A model generated the notes under the pieces. The model ran no database searches and was not told the origin of the DNA. It saw nothing but the letters and a program-made list of their open reading frames with translations. This document shows positions 35,814 to 43,197 of a DNA stretch of 64,000 nt, piece by piece; positions within the stretch are counted from its first letter, which is position 1; every line of letters begins with the position of its first letter. Source of the stretch: Achromobacter insolitus (GTDB lineage: Bacteria; Pseudomonadota; Gammaproteobacteria; Burkholderiales; Burkholderiaceae_B); assembly GCF_002209555.1 (NCBI RefSeq), contig NZ_NJIF01000012.1, positions 1 through 64,000 of the forward strand, given 5' to 3'. Both the position numbers and the translations under genes were made by a program.

Positions 35814-37388
35814 TTACTTCTCGATGTACACGTCGTCGAAGGTCTCGTTCAAGCCGATGGCGGTCTTGACCAGGTTCTTCACATTGCCGCGGTAGAGCGT
35901 GGGAAATTCCATGTCGACCAGAAAGCCGTTGGCGATCTCGTTGACCAGCGTGGTTTGCAGCTTGGTGTAGAGCGCCTGGCGCTTGGCGGGGTCCACCTCG
36001 GATGCCGCGGCTTCCCATTGCTTGTCGGTCTCGGGGTTGCTGTAGCCCTGCACGTTGGCGAAAGGCGAGCCCTTGACGATGTTCGACGAGATATAGAGCC
36101 GCTGCACGCCCAGCGCGGGATCGCCGTACTGGTAGGTGAAGGTGGTCGTCATGTCGAAGTCCCAGTTGCCCGTGCGGCTGGCCCAGCCGCCCGCGTCGGT
36201 GGCTTCCAGGTTGACCTTGAAGCCCAATTGCTCCAACGCCTGCTTGGTGTATTCGCCCAGGCGGTCCCAAGTGGAGCCGTAGGGGAAGCTCAACTGGCGG
36301 ATGGTGTAGTCCTCGGGCTTGATGCCGGACTCCTTGATCAGCGCGCGTGCCTTCTTCATGTCGTACGTCAACGGAGGCATGTTCTTGTCATAGAACATCT
36401 CGGTGGTGACGAACGGGCTGGTGGATACTTTGCCCAGGCCGAAGAAGATATTGTTGACCACCATGTTGCGGTTGATGGCCGCCATGACTGCCTGGCGCAC
36501 CTTCAGGTTGTCGAAGGGCGGCTTGCGCATGTTGAAGATCAGGTAGGCCTGGGGCGAGAACATCTCCCAGCCCGCCGTGGTGTATTCGACCTTGGGCAGG
36601 GACCGCAGGCGCTTGATGTCGACGTTGTCCACGTCGCCGCCGCGCAGCACGTCCACGCTGCCGCGCTCGAAGGCGACTGCGCGCGAGGCCGAATCGGGAA
36701 TGATGTTGAACACCAATTCGTCCAGATACGGTTTGCCTGGCTTCCAGTAGTCGGGGTTGCGGGTCAACTTGATGTACTCGCCCCGCTTCCATTCCTTGAA
36801 CATGAAGGGGCCGGTGCCCACGGGCTTCTGGTTGGCCGGATTGGTCATGTAGTCGGTGCCCGCATACAGATGCTTGGGCATCATGGGAGCAAAGCCCGGC
36901 TCGAACATCAGCATGAATGCGGGGAAGGGGGTCTTCAGCTTGACCACGACGGTCTTCGCGTCGGGCGCCTGCACCGATTCCACGAACTTATTCAGGATCA
37001 CGCGGGCCCGCGCGTGGGTCTTGGGCAACATGTCGGCCAGCGAGAACACCACGTCTTCGGAGGTGAATGGCTTGCCGTCGTGCCACTTGACGTTGTCCTG
37101 CAGATGGAAGGTGTAGGTCAGTCCGTCGGCGGAGGCATCCCAGGACTTGGCCAGCCCGGGCTGGGGCTTCAGGTCGGTCGAGTAGGTCAGCAGGCTCTCG
37201 TAGATCTTGCCGGCGACGAACTGCGTGGGGCCTTGCTGGTTGATGGCCGTGACGATCACCGGCGGTTCGGGCTGGACGATCATGTTCAGCGTTCCGCCCT
37301 TGGTCTGGGCGAGGGCCTGCGTGGCGGGCAGCGCGGCCGCGAGGACCAGTGCGCCGATGCTTAGGGAGAACCATTTCTTCGATTTCAC
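35814..37388 (-). CDS. ABC transporter substrate-binding protein, family 5 (peptide type)
   Basis: 524 residues from GTG 37388, which has GGAGG six bases upstream and gives a clean signal peptide (KSKKWFSLSIGALVLAAA, cleavage near ALAQ, residue 28). Family-5 landmarks: GLAKSWDASADGLTYTFHLQ, VKWHDGKPFTSEDVVFSL, and a C-terminal lobe ending DDVYIEK. Family-5 proteins carry peptides, but also opines, glutathione, nickel or other amides, so the ligand is open. First gene of the transporter operon, 140 bases downstream of the gntR-type gene. Confidence 0.93.
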   Translation of the reverse strand: MKSKKWFSLSIGALVLAAALPATQALAQTKGGTLNMIVQPEPPVIVTAINQQGPTQFVAGKIYESLLTYSTDLKPQPGLAKSWDASADGLTYTFHLQDNVKWHDGKPFTSEDVVFSLADMLPKTHARARVILNKFVESVQAPDAKTVVVKLKTPFPAFMLMFEPGFAPMMPKHLYAGTDYMTNPANQKPVGTGPFMFKEWKRGEYIKLTRNPDYWKPGKPYLDELVFNIIPDSASRAVAFERGSVDVLRGGDVDNVDIKRLRSLPKVEYTTAGWEMFSPQAYLIFNMRKPPFDNLKVRQAVMAAINRNMVVNNIFFGLGKVSTSPFVTTEMFYDKNMPPLTYDMKKARALIKESGIKPEDYTIRQLSFPYGSTWDRLGEYTKQALEQLGFKVNLEATDAGGWASRTGNWDFDMTTTFTYQYGDPALGVQRLYISSNIVKGSPFANVQGYSNPETDKQWEAAASEVDPAKRQALYTKLQTTLVNEIANGFLVDMEFPTLYRGNVKNLVKTAIGLNETFDDVYIEK

Positions 37389-37528
37389 TGCGAGCCTCCG
37401 GGCTGGAAAGAGTCTGACAGGTGTCCGCGTCGCGGATGCCGTGGACTGGCAAGCAAACCTCATGCCACCTGTGTTTTCAGGGGTACTACGGGTGGAGCCG
37501 CTACAACAATGCTTCGTACAGGTGCTCT

Positions 37529-38260
37529 TCAGCGCGCCGCGCACCATTGCGGCGCGCCGTTGTCGTCGCCAAAGTCCTCGCGCAAACGCGCCAGGATGCC
37601 CAGCAGGTGTGCATGCATGGCGTGCCGCGCGCGGATGGGATCGCGCGCCTGGATGGCCGTCAGGATGCGTTGGTGCTCGGCATGGGCGACCGCCCAGACC
37701 TCGGTGTCGACGAAGTAATCCTCCATGCGGCTGTATACCGGGCTGGCCTGCGTCAATTCCCACAGGTGCGCCACCGAGGCTGCTACCGCCGCATTGCCGC
37801 AAGCCGCGGCGATGGCGTTATGGAAGTCGCGGTCGTGGCGCCCGGGCGAGTTGCCCAGGGACATGCCTTCATGGGCATCGCGGATGGCGGCAATCTGGGC
37901 GGGCGATCCATGCTGCGCGGCCATGCCGGCGCATTCGGGTTCGATGAGCATGCGCGCTTCCAGCAGGTCGAACGGGCCGATGCCGTCTTGTCCGGCCGCA
38001 GGGTAGCCGGCGGCGGCCGCTTCCCGGGCCGCCGTGACGAACACGCCGGTGCCCACGCGTACATCGACATAGCCTTCGATTTCCAGCGCGATCAGGGCCT
38101 CGCGTATCGAGGCGCGGCTGACCTGCAGTTGCTCGGCCAACTCCCGTTCGGACGGAAGGCGTGCGCCGCGGGGGAATTCGCCGGCCCGGATACGGCCGGA
38201 AATCCGGTCGGCAATGACGCGGTACAGGCGTGTGACGGCGGTGGCTTGGAGGGTGTTCAT
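37529..38260 (-). CDS. GntR/FadR-family transcriptional regulator
   Basis: 243 residues. An N-terminal winged helix (SGRIRAGEFPRGARLPSERELAEQLQVSRASIREAL, residues 21-56) precedes an all-helical FCD-type effector domain with metal-binding candidates (D and H residues in EARMLIEPE, HDRDFHNAIA, AEHQRILTAI). Located directly upstream of the peptide-type ABC operon on the same strand, with two copies of a FadR-like half-palindromic site upstream of its own start. Likely controls itself and perhaps the operon in response to the imported compound. Confidence 0.92.
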   Translation of the reverse strand: MNTLQATAVTRLYRVIADRISGRIRAGEFPRGARLPSERELAEQLQVSRASIREALIALEIEGYVDVRVGTGVFVTAAREAAAAGYPAAGQDGIGPFDLLEARMLIEPECAGMAAQHGSPAQIAAIRDAHEGMSLGNSPGRHDRDFHNAIAAACGNAAVAASVAHLWELTQASPVYSRMEDYFVDTEVWAVAHAEHQRILTAIQARDPIRARHAMHAHLLGILARLREDFGDDNGAPQWCAAR

Positions 38261-38289
38261 CGGCGGGTGAGGCAGGAACTCTGGGCCAA

Positions 38290-38301
38290 GTGGTCAGGCC
38301 A
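38290..38301. promoter_or_regulatory. GntR-type operator copy 1 (GTGGTCAGGCCA)
   Basis: TGGTC-A-GGCCA matches the TGGTNNNACCA plan of FadR-subfamily operators with one mismatch. It starts 30 bases upstream of the regulator start codon. An identical 12-mer occurs exactly 100 bases further upstream. Confidence 0.6.
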
Positions 38302-38389
38302 CAAATATAGGCATGCCGCCGTTGAATTAGAAGGAGAATTTCACATTTCGAGGGAAAACGATCACAGGGATTTCACCTCTTTCTTTAAG

Positions 38390-38401
38390 GTGGTCAGGCC
38401 A
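38390..38401. promoter_or_regulatory. GntR-type operator copy 2 (GTGGTCAGGCCA)
   Basis: Identical to copy 1 and 100 bases away, about 120 bases before the divergent glycosyltransferase gene. The pair could allow looping or separate control of the two divergent transcripts. Confidence 0.55.
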
Positions 38402-38520
38402 GCTAGGCAGGCGCCGCCGGCTTTACAGTTTCCAGACAATTCCCGCACAGAATCCCCGCTGTTGCCCGTATGGTCCATCCCATACTCGCTCCCGCTCGAC
38501 GACGGGCAAGGAGACAAGAG

Positions 38521-40005
38521 TTGAAGGTAGGGATGCGGGGATGTTGGTCCGAGGCCACACGGATTGGCATGGGCATGGCGGTGTTCGCTTTGGCCTGGTT
38601 ATTGCTATTGGACCGGACGGCCTTGGCGCCGCCAACGGACAACATCGAGCAACTGACCTGGGTGCGCAGCCTGGAATGGGGCTATTACAAGCATCCGCCG
38701 TTGCCGACCTGGCTGTTATGGCCCGCCGTGCGGCTGCTGGGATGGTCGGCCTGGACGAGCTACCTGCTTGGCGCGTTGTGCACGCTGGGGGCCTTCGCGC
38801 TGCTCTGGCGGTGGCTGCGAGCCATGCGCGGCAGCGGCTATGCGCGGGTGGCCCTATTGGCAGGCTTGTGCATCACTTTCTATAACGGGCGCCTGCATTT
38901 CTACAACCACGAGATCGTGTTGATTCCGCTGGCGGTGGGTTGTGCCGCGGCGTGCTGGAAGGCCTGGACCACGCGCCGCATGGGGTGGTGGATTCTGGTG
39001 GGCGCATGCCTGGGGCTGGGCGCCTTGTCCAAGTATCAGAGCGCGGTGGCGGGCGCCGCCGTACTGGTCTTCTGGGTCAGCCAGCGCGGCTGGCGCGACC
39101 CCACGCACCGGTTCGGCCTGCAAATCGCCGCGCTGACCGCGCTGGCGGTGTTCGCTCCCCACCTCTGCTGGCTGGCCTACAACGATTTCGAGCCGCTGCA
39201 CTACGCCATGTCGTCATCGCTGGCCGCCGGCCTGCCCCTGGGCGGAAGGGGCGCTGAAGTGGGGCGGTGGTGGGCAGACCAATTGCTGAATCGCGCGTTG
39301 CCGGCGTGGGTGCTGCTGGGGATCTTGTGGTGGCAGATGCGCCGTCGCGATGGTGCTCCCACCGTGGCGGCCGAGCCTCGTCCGTGCGCCGCGGGCCGTG
39401 CGATCCTGCTGTCGTTCGGCTTCACGCCGTTGGCGTTCGTCAGCGCCATGACGCTGGTCAGTGGTTCGCATATCCAACTGCATTGGGGCACGCCTTATCT
39501 CTTGTTCGTCGTGCCGGCGATGATGGAACTGGCGCGCGCCGGAGCCTGGGAGCGCGTGCGGCCGCGCGATGCCGTGCTGGCCTTCCTGCTGCTGCAGGGC
39601 TTGCTGATGGCACGGGTTTGGCTGATGTCGCCAGGCGGGGCAGGCCTTGCGCGCAAGGCGGCGGACTGGCGCTACTTCGATTCGCAGGCGTTGGCCGAGG
39701 TCTTGCACGAACGTGCCAAGGCCTCGCTGGGCGGGCCGGTCAGACTGATATCGGGGCCTCCTGCCGAGGCCGGCGCGTTGGCGCTACGTCTGCCGGAGCA
39801 ACCATTGGTGCTGATAGACGGGCAGCTGCGCTTCAGCCCCTGGGTGCCAGCTGGCCTGGTCAAGGCGTGTGGCGTACTGGAGCTGCAGCTGAATGGGCGC
39901 GCCCCGGGATTCGCCGCGCTCGGCAGGGAGTTTCCAGGTCTGCATTGGCGCGCGACGCCACCTACAGCCCGCTGTGACGAGTCTTTCGCGACGTCGGGGC
40001 CCTAG
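38521..40005 (+). CDS. GT39/ArnT-like membrane glycosyltransferase
   Basis: 494 residues from TTG 38521, which has AAGGAG seven bases upstream; ATG 38533 or ATG 38470 are alternatives. About ten membrane helices. The first periplasmic loop after helix 1 holds the acidic residues and substrate motif typical of the PMT/ArnT superfamily (PPTDNIEQLTWVRSLEWGYYKHPPLPTWLLW), and FYNGRLHFYNHEIVLIPL follows. Such enzymes transfer a sugar from a polyprenyl-phosphate carrier to lipid A, protein or other envelope acceptors. The acceptor cannot be read from sequence. Divergent from the GntR gene. Confidence 0.85.
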   Translation: MKVGMRGCWSEATRIGMGMAVFALAWLLLLDRTALAPPTDNIEQLTWVRSLEWGYYKHPPLPTWLLWPAVRLLGWSAWTSYLLGALCTLGAFALLWRWLRAMRGSGYARVALLAGLCITFYNGRLHFYNHEIVLIPLAVGCAAACWKAWTTRRMGWWILVGACLGLGALSKYQSAVAGAAVLVFWVSQRGWRDPTHRFGLQIAALTALAVFAPHLCWLAYNDFEPLHYAMSSSLAAGLPLGGRGAEVGRWWADQLLNRALPAWVLLGILWWQMRRRDGAPTVAAEPRPCAAGRAILLSFGFTPLAFVSAMTLVSGSHIQLHWGTPYLLFVVPAMMELARAGAWERVRPRDAVLAFLLLQGLLMARVWLMSPGGAGLARKAADWRYFDSQALAEVLHERAKASLGGPVRLISGPPAEAGALALRLPEQPLVLIDGQLRFSPWVPAGLVKACGVLELQLNGRAPGFAALGREFPGLHWRATPPTARCDESFATSGP

Positions 40006-40014
40006 AGTGCGCCA

Positions 40015-40281
40015 TTATTGTGCCTCGCCGCCTGGTTCGGGCAGCTGCGTGAAGGCCCGTACCAGCCGCGCGATGCCATCCAGTTCGTCATGCGCACCCA
40101 ACACCCATTCCGGCTTCTCGAACGGACTGTCCGAGGGCGCGTTGTCCATCCCCGCCTTCAGATCATTGAGCAGCTCCAGCGCCATCTCGGTGGCCTGGGG
40201 ACTGCTACGGGTCGATAGGGCGATGGCGATCGCCAGCGCCTGGCGCATGGCAAGCAGGCGGCCGTCCAGTTCAGTGCCCAT
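40015..40281 (-). CDS. Hypothetical 88-aa protein
   Basis: 88 residues from ATG 40281 with AAAGGA upstream. Predicted largely helical, with a conserved-looking centre (QATEMALELLNDLKAGMDNA) and an acidic, Trp-containing second half (EKPEWVLGAHDELDGIARLV). No signal or membrane segment. It converges on the glycosyltransferase gene (9 bases apart) and is divergent from hemN. Family not recognised. Confidence 0.65.
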   Translation of the reverse strand: MGTELDGRLLAMRQALAIAIALSTRSSPQATEMALELLNDLKAGMDNAPSDSPFEKPEWVLGAHDELDGIARLVRAFTQLPEPGGEAQ

Positions 40282-40355
40282 GATGGTTTCCTTTGTTGTG
40301 CAACGTTGATGGGCGCATTTTACGGGGGCGGGGCGCCCGCGCCGTCCGGCGCTTT

Positions 40356-40390
40356 CGGCGGGAACGGCGGGAACGGCGGGAACGGCGGTC
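40356..40390 (+). repeat. 9-bp tandem repeat CGGCGGGAA in hemN upstream region
   Basis: Three perfect 9-base units at 40356-40382 and a fourth partial unit ending in CCCGCC, which can pair back with the repeat. It lies between the 88-aa gene and the FNR-type site; possibly a slippage-prone element in the untranslated region. Confidence 0.7.
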
Positions 40391-40417
40391 CCGCCCCAGG
40401 CAGCAAGAGCGCATCGT

Positions 40418-40431
40418 TTGCGCAAGATCAA
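40418..40431. promoter_or_regulatory. FNR/Anr-type site upstream of hemN
   Basis: TTGCG-CAAG-ATCAA matches TTGAT-N4-ATCAA in 8 of 10 positions with a perfect right half. It is 35 bases before the hemN start. Oxygen-responsive control of hemN by Fnr/Anr proteins is well established in other proteobacteria. Confidence 0.55.
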
Positions 40432-40466
40432 GCCCCGGTCGCCGGCACAGGCGAATAATTCCAGGT

Positions 40467-41897
40467 ATGCAAGCCGCCCTACGCCCATCACAGACAGAAT
40501 TCCGCGCGCCTTCCGCTGCCGGCCCCTTGTTTCCGCCCCAGTTGCTGGCGCGACTCGACAAGAATGGACCCCGCTATACCTCGTATCCCACGGCGGACCG
40601 ATATCACGGCGGCTTTGGCCAGCAGGACTACCGGCTGGCGCTGCAGCAGCGCCGGGCTGCGTCGCAGGCGGAGCCCATGTCGCTCTACGTGCATATCCCG
40701 TTCTGCGAATCCGTCTGTTACTACTGTGCCTGTAACAAGGTGGTGACCCGTCACCACGATCGCGCGGCGCGCTATCTGGATGCGCTGGGGGCCGAGATCG
40801 AACTTCATGTGGCGGAACTGGGCGAGGGTGTGCCCGTGTCGCAACTGCACTTTGGCGGCGGCACGCCGACCTTCCTGTCAGACGAGGAATTGTCCCGCCT
40901 GATGGCGAACCTGCGTCGCGCTTTCCGCTTCGAACCGGATGCGGAAATTTCGATTGAGGTGGATCCGCGCACGGCGACTCCCGCGCGTCTTGCCCATATG
41001 CGGGAATTGGGTTTTAACCGCCTGAGTTTTGGAGTGCAGGATTTCGACCCCCGGGTGCAGGCGGCGGTGCACCGGCAGCAGTCGTTCGAGGATGTGCGCG
41101 CGCTGATGGAGAGCGCCCGGGCGCTGGGCTATGCCTCTGTCAACATGGATCTCATCTATGGCCTGCCCCTGCAGACCACGGAGTCCTTTGCCCGCACGAT
41201 TTCCCAGGTTATCGCGTTGCGGCCTGACCGTATCGCACTGTATGCCTACGCTCATCTGCCCGCGCGCTTCAAGCCGCAACGCCGCATCAATGAGGCGGAT
41301 CTGCCGGACAGGGAAACGCGTGTCGGCTTGCTCAGCGCGGCCATCGACGGATTCCTCAAGCAGGGCTACGCCTACATCGGCATGGACCATTTTGCGCTGG
41401 AGACCGATGCGCTGGCGATCGCCAAGCAGAAAGGGGAATTGCATCGCAATTTCCAGGGATACAGCACGCAGCCCGACCGCGACCTGATCGCCCTGGGCGT
41501 GTCGGCGATTGGCCGCATCGGTAATACCTACAGTCAGAACGCCAAGGTCCTGGATGAGTACTATGCGGCGATCGAAGCGGGGCGCTTTGCCGTCGAACGA
41601 GGGCTCGCGCTGAGCGCCGACGATCTTGTGCGGCGCGAGATCATCATGGACATCATGTGCCAGGGGCGCGTGGACTTTGCCCGGATCGAAGCGCGCCACG
41701 GCTTGCGGTTCGCGGACAGCTTCGGTCGAGAGCTGCTGCAGATGGCCAACCTGGCCGAACTGGGTCTGGTCAATCTGCGCTCGGGCGAGCTGCAGGTAAC
41801 TGGCCTGGGCTGGTACTTCGTGCGGGCCGTCGCCATGGTGTTTGATGGTTACCTGCAGGCGCCGGGTACCGCGGCCAGTTATTCCCGGATCATCTGA
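40467..41897 (+). CDS. hemN: Oxygen-independent coproporphyrinogen III oxidase
   Basis: 476 residues from ATG 40467. Radical-SAM enzyme converting coproporphyrinogen III to protoporphyrinogen IX without oxygen. The [4Fe-4S] motif is CESVCYYCACN (C-x3-C-x2-C, then another Cys as in HemN), preceded by YVHIPF. YTSYPTADRY near the N-terminus and the C-terminal HemN domain (EIIMDIMCQGRVDF) distinguish true HemN from HemW-like proteins. The candidate FNR site upstream fits anaerobic induction. Converges on the response-regulator gene 33 bases downstream. Confidence 0.96.
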   Translation: MQAALRPSQTEFRAPSAAGPLFPPQLLARLDKNGPRYTSYPTADRYHGGFGQQDYRLALQQRRAASQAEPMSLYVHIPFCESVCYYCACNKVVTRHHDRAARYLDALGAEIELHVAELGEGVPVSQLHFGGGTPTFLSDEELSRLMANLRRAFRFEPDAEISIEVDPRTATPARLAHMRELGFNRLSFGVQDFDPRVQAAVHRQQSFEDVRALMESARALGYASVNMDLIYGLPLQTTESFARTISQVIALRPDRIALYAYAHLPARFKPQRRINEADLPDRETRVGLLSAAIDGFLKQGYAYIGMDHFALETDALAIAKQKGELHRNFQGYSTQPDRDLIALGVSAIGRIGNTYSQNAKVLDEYYAAIEAGRFAVERGLALSADDLVRREIIMDIMCQGRVDFARIEARHGLRFADSFGRELLQMANLAELGLVNLRSGELQVTGLGWYFVRAVAMVFDGYLQAPGTAASYSRII

Positions 41898-41930
41898 ACC
41901 GGCGGGCGCCGGCCGGGCCCGGCACGGCCT

Positions 41931-42671
41931 TCATTGGGCGAACTTCTCGCGCAGATAAAGCGCAAGAGACAGGTCGTCGGACAAATGCAGCTTTTGCATC
42001 GCCCGGCGCTTGTGAGTGCTGATGGTTTTCTTGCTGCGCATCAGTCGCGCCGAAATCTGCGTGACGGACAGCCCAAGGCTGATGTGGCGCAGGATTTCCA
42101 TTTCAGAGGCCGTGAGCGTCGAATGCGGGTGGGTCGGCTGCTGGGGAAGTATCTTGCCGTCCTGGACCATCAGGAAGCCCTCGTTGCCATTCACGACGCC
42201 GCGGATCATTTCCGGCAGCAGGACCATGCCGCATTCCTTGGCGAAGTAGCCATTTGCTCCGCCGCGGAAGGCGGCATACTGGGTTTCCTGGCGGTTGCCC
42301 GCTGAAAACGTGATGAGCGCCATCGAGGGGTGGTAGCGGCGAAGCCGCCGCAGATAGTTCACGCCATCCCAAGGTTCCTGGGGAAGGTAAAAATCGACCA
42401 GGGCGACTTCGCAGGGCGCGTGGGACAGTTTTTCCAGCAGGGAACGCGCCGAGGTTTCCCTGTGCACCACCTGGAAACCTGGGCGGCTGTCCAAATAGGC
42501 GCCTACTCCGAGGGCAACCACGGGGTGGTCGTCCAGGATGGCTACCTTGATCACGCGGGGCGGTCGCGACAGCAGCAGATGGCGGCGCGTGTTCGTGCGT
42601 TCTGTCGGGGTGTGGGCTTCGCGTGGCGACAGCAGGTGCGCCTGGGTCAGGGGCATTGAATAGGTTTTCAT
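41931..42671 (-). CDS. NarL/FixJ-family response regulator with N-terminal extension
   Basis: 246 residues from ATG 42671, preceded by GGAG. About 40 residues precede the receiver domain, which starts at VIKVAILDDHPVVALG; the phospho-acceptor lies in VALVDFYLP and the conserved lysine in NGYFAKE. A LuxR-type helix-turn-helix forms the C-terminus (LTASEMEILRHISLGLSVTQISARL, then KTISTHKRRAMQKL). The layout resembles BvgA/RcsB-like regulators. No sensor kinase gene is adjacent, so it is an orphan here. Confidence 0.88.
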   Translation of the reverse strand: MKTYSMPLTQAHLLSPREAHTPTERTNTRRHLLLSRPPRVIKVAILDDHPVVALGVGAYLDSRPGFQVVHRETSARSLLEKLSHAPCEVALVDFYLPQEPWDGVNYLRRLRRYHPSMALITFSAGNRQETQYAAFRGGANGYFAKECGMVLLPEMIRGVVNGNEGFLMVQDGKILPQQPTHPHSTLTASEMEILRHISLGLSVTQISARLMRSKKTISTHKRRAMQKLHLSDDLSLALYLREKFAQ

Positions 42672-42888
42672 CGATACTCCGCAAACAGAAAAGGGAAAAC
42701 GCCCGCGACCGTTTGCGCAGGCTACGTGTAGTCCTAGATTTGTGAGTGCAGATTACGTTTTCATCTGTCTTGAGGGGGATGAATTGCCTCAAAATCAGAC
42801 CGTTGCACCGCCGACCCGGCGGACTCCGCCGCCAGACGCGGTGGCGGAGCAGGCTGTGGCGCTTTTGCCACGGAAAAGGCGCAAATAG

Positions 42889-42897
42889 TGCTACAAT
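42889..42897 (+). promoter_or_regulatory. Extended -10 promoter of thrS leader
   Basis: TG-C-TACAAT at 42889-42897 is an extended -10 element. The best -35 match upstream (TTGCCA at 42865) is 21 bases away, too far to be optimal, as tolerated by extended -10 promoters. Transcription would start near 42904, giving a leader of about 295 bases before thrS. Confidence 0.5.
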
Positions 42898-43000
42898 CGT
42901 GAAAGATAAGCGCAGCTTCTGTTGCGCAGTTTGCTGTCCGTTGACGCTTTGCTGTTTGTTGATCCTTGCCGCTACGGCAAGCACCTCAGGTCCAGATATC

Positions 43001-43057
43001 ATGTTTTTCCCGTTGGCACGAACTACGACCCGGAACTTTCGCCCTATGTCGCGTTAA
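43001..43057 (+). CDS. Threonine-rich leader peptide of thrS (MFFPLARTTTRNFRPMSR)
   Basis: 18-codon open frame from ATG 43001 to TAA 43055-43057 in the thrS 5' region. It has three consecutive threonine codons (ACT ACG ACC, 43022-43030), as expected for a ribosome-stalling leader peptide sensing threonyl-tRNA. An AGG lies 10 bases upstream of the ATG, a weak ribosome site. The last codons overlap the left arm of a possible antiterminator. Too short for homology evidence; the call rests on the combination with the downstream terminator. Confidence 0.65.
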   Translation: MFFPLARTTTRNFRPMSR

Positions 43058-43145
43058 TTTTTCGTGCGTCGGGTTTCACCGTGTCAGGTCAGCGGTAGGA
43101 CTCAGCAAGACAATCCAGGAAACGCGGCTCTCAGGCCGCGTTTTT
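43048..43145 (+). promoter_or_regulatory. Transcription attenuator of thrS
   Basis: A perfect 9-bp terminator stem (43120-43128 with 43135-43143, loop TCTCAG) ends in a T run at 43141-43145, 53 bases before the thrS start codon. Its left arm can instead pair with GTCGCGTT at 43048-43055 (8 pairs, one G-U), which overlaps the end of the leader peptide. A ribosome stalled at the Thr codons would leave 43048-43055 free and favour readthrough; a ribosome reaching the stop codon would cover it and favour termination. Confidence 0.65.
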
Positions 43146-43197
43146 CGTTTCCGTATTTTTGTTTTTCGTTCCCAGAACCCCCCAGGAAGCACTCCCG

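Noticed and set aside
33868..36270. 800-codon minus-strand frame spanning the ABC permeases
   Set aside because: Only the part from ATG 34707 reads as a DppC permease; the upstream portion is Arg/Pro/Gly-rich out-of-frame sequence overlapping DppB and the binding protein.
35745..37364. Plus-strand 539-codon frame
   Set aside because: Antisense shadow of the family-5 binding protein; no motif or ribosome site.
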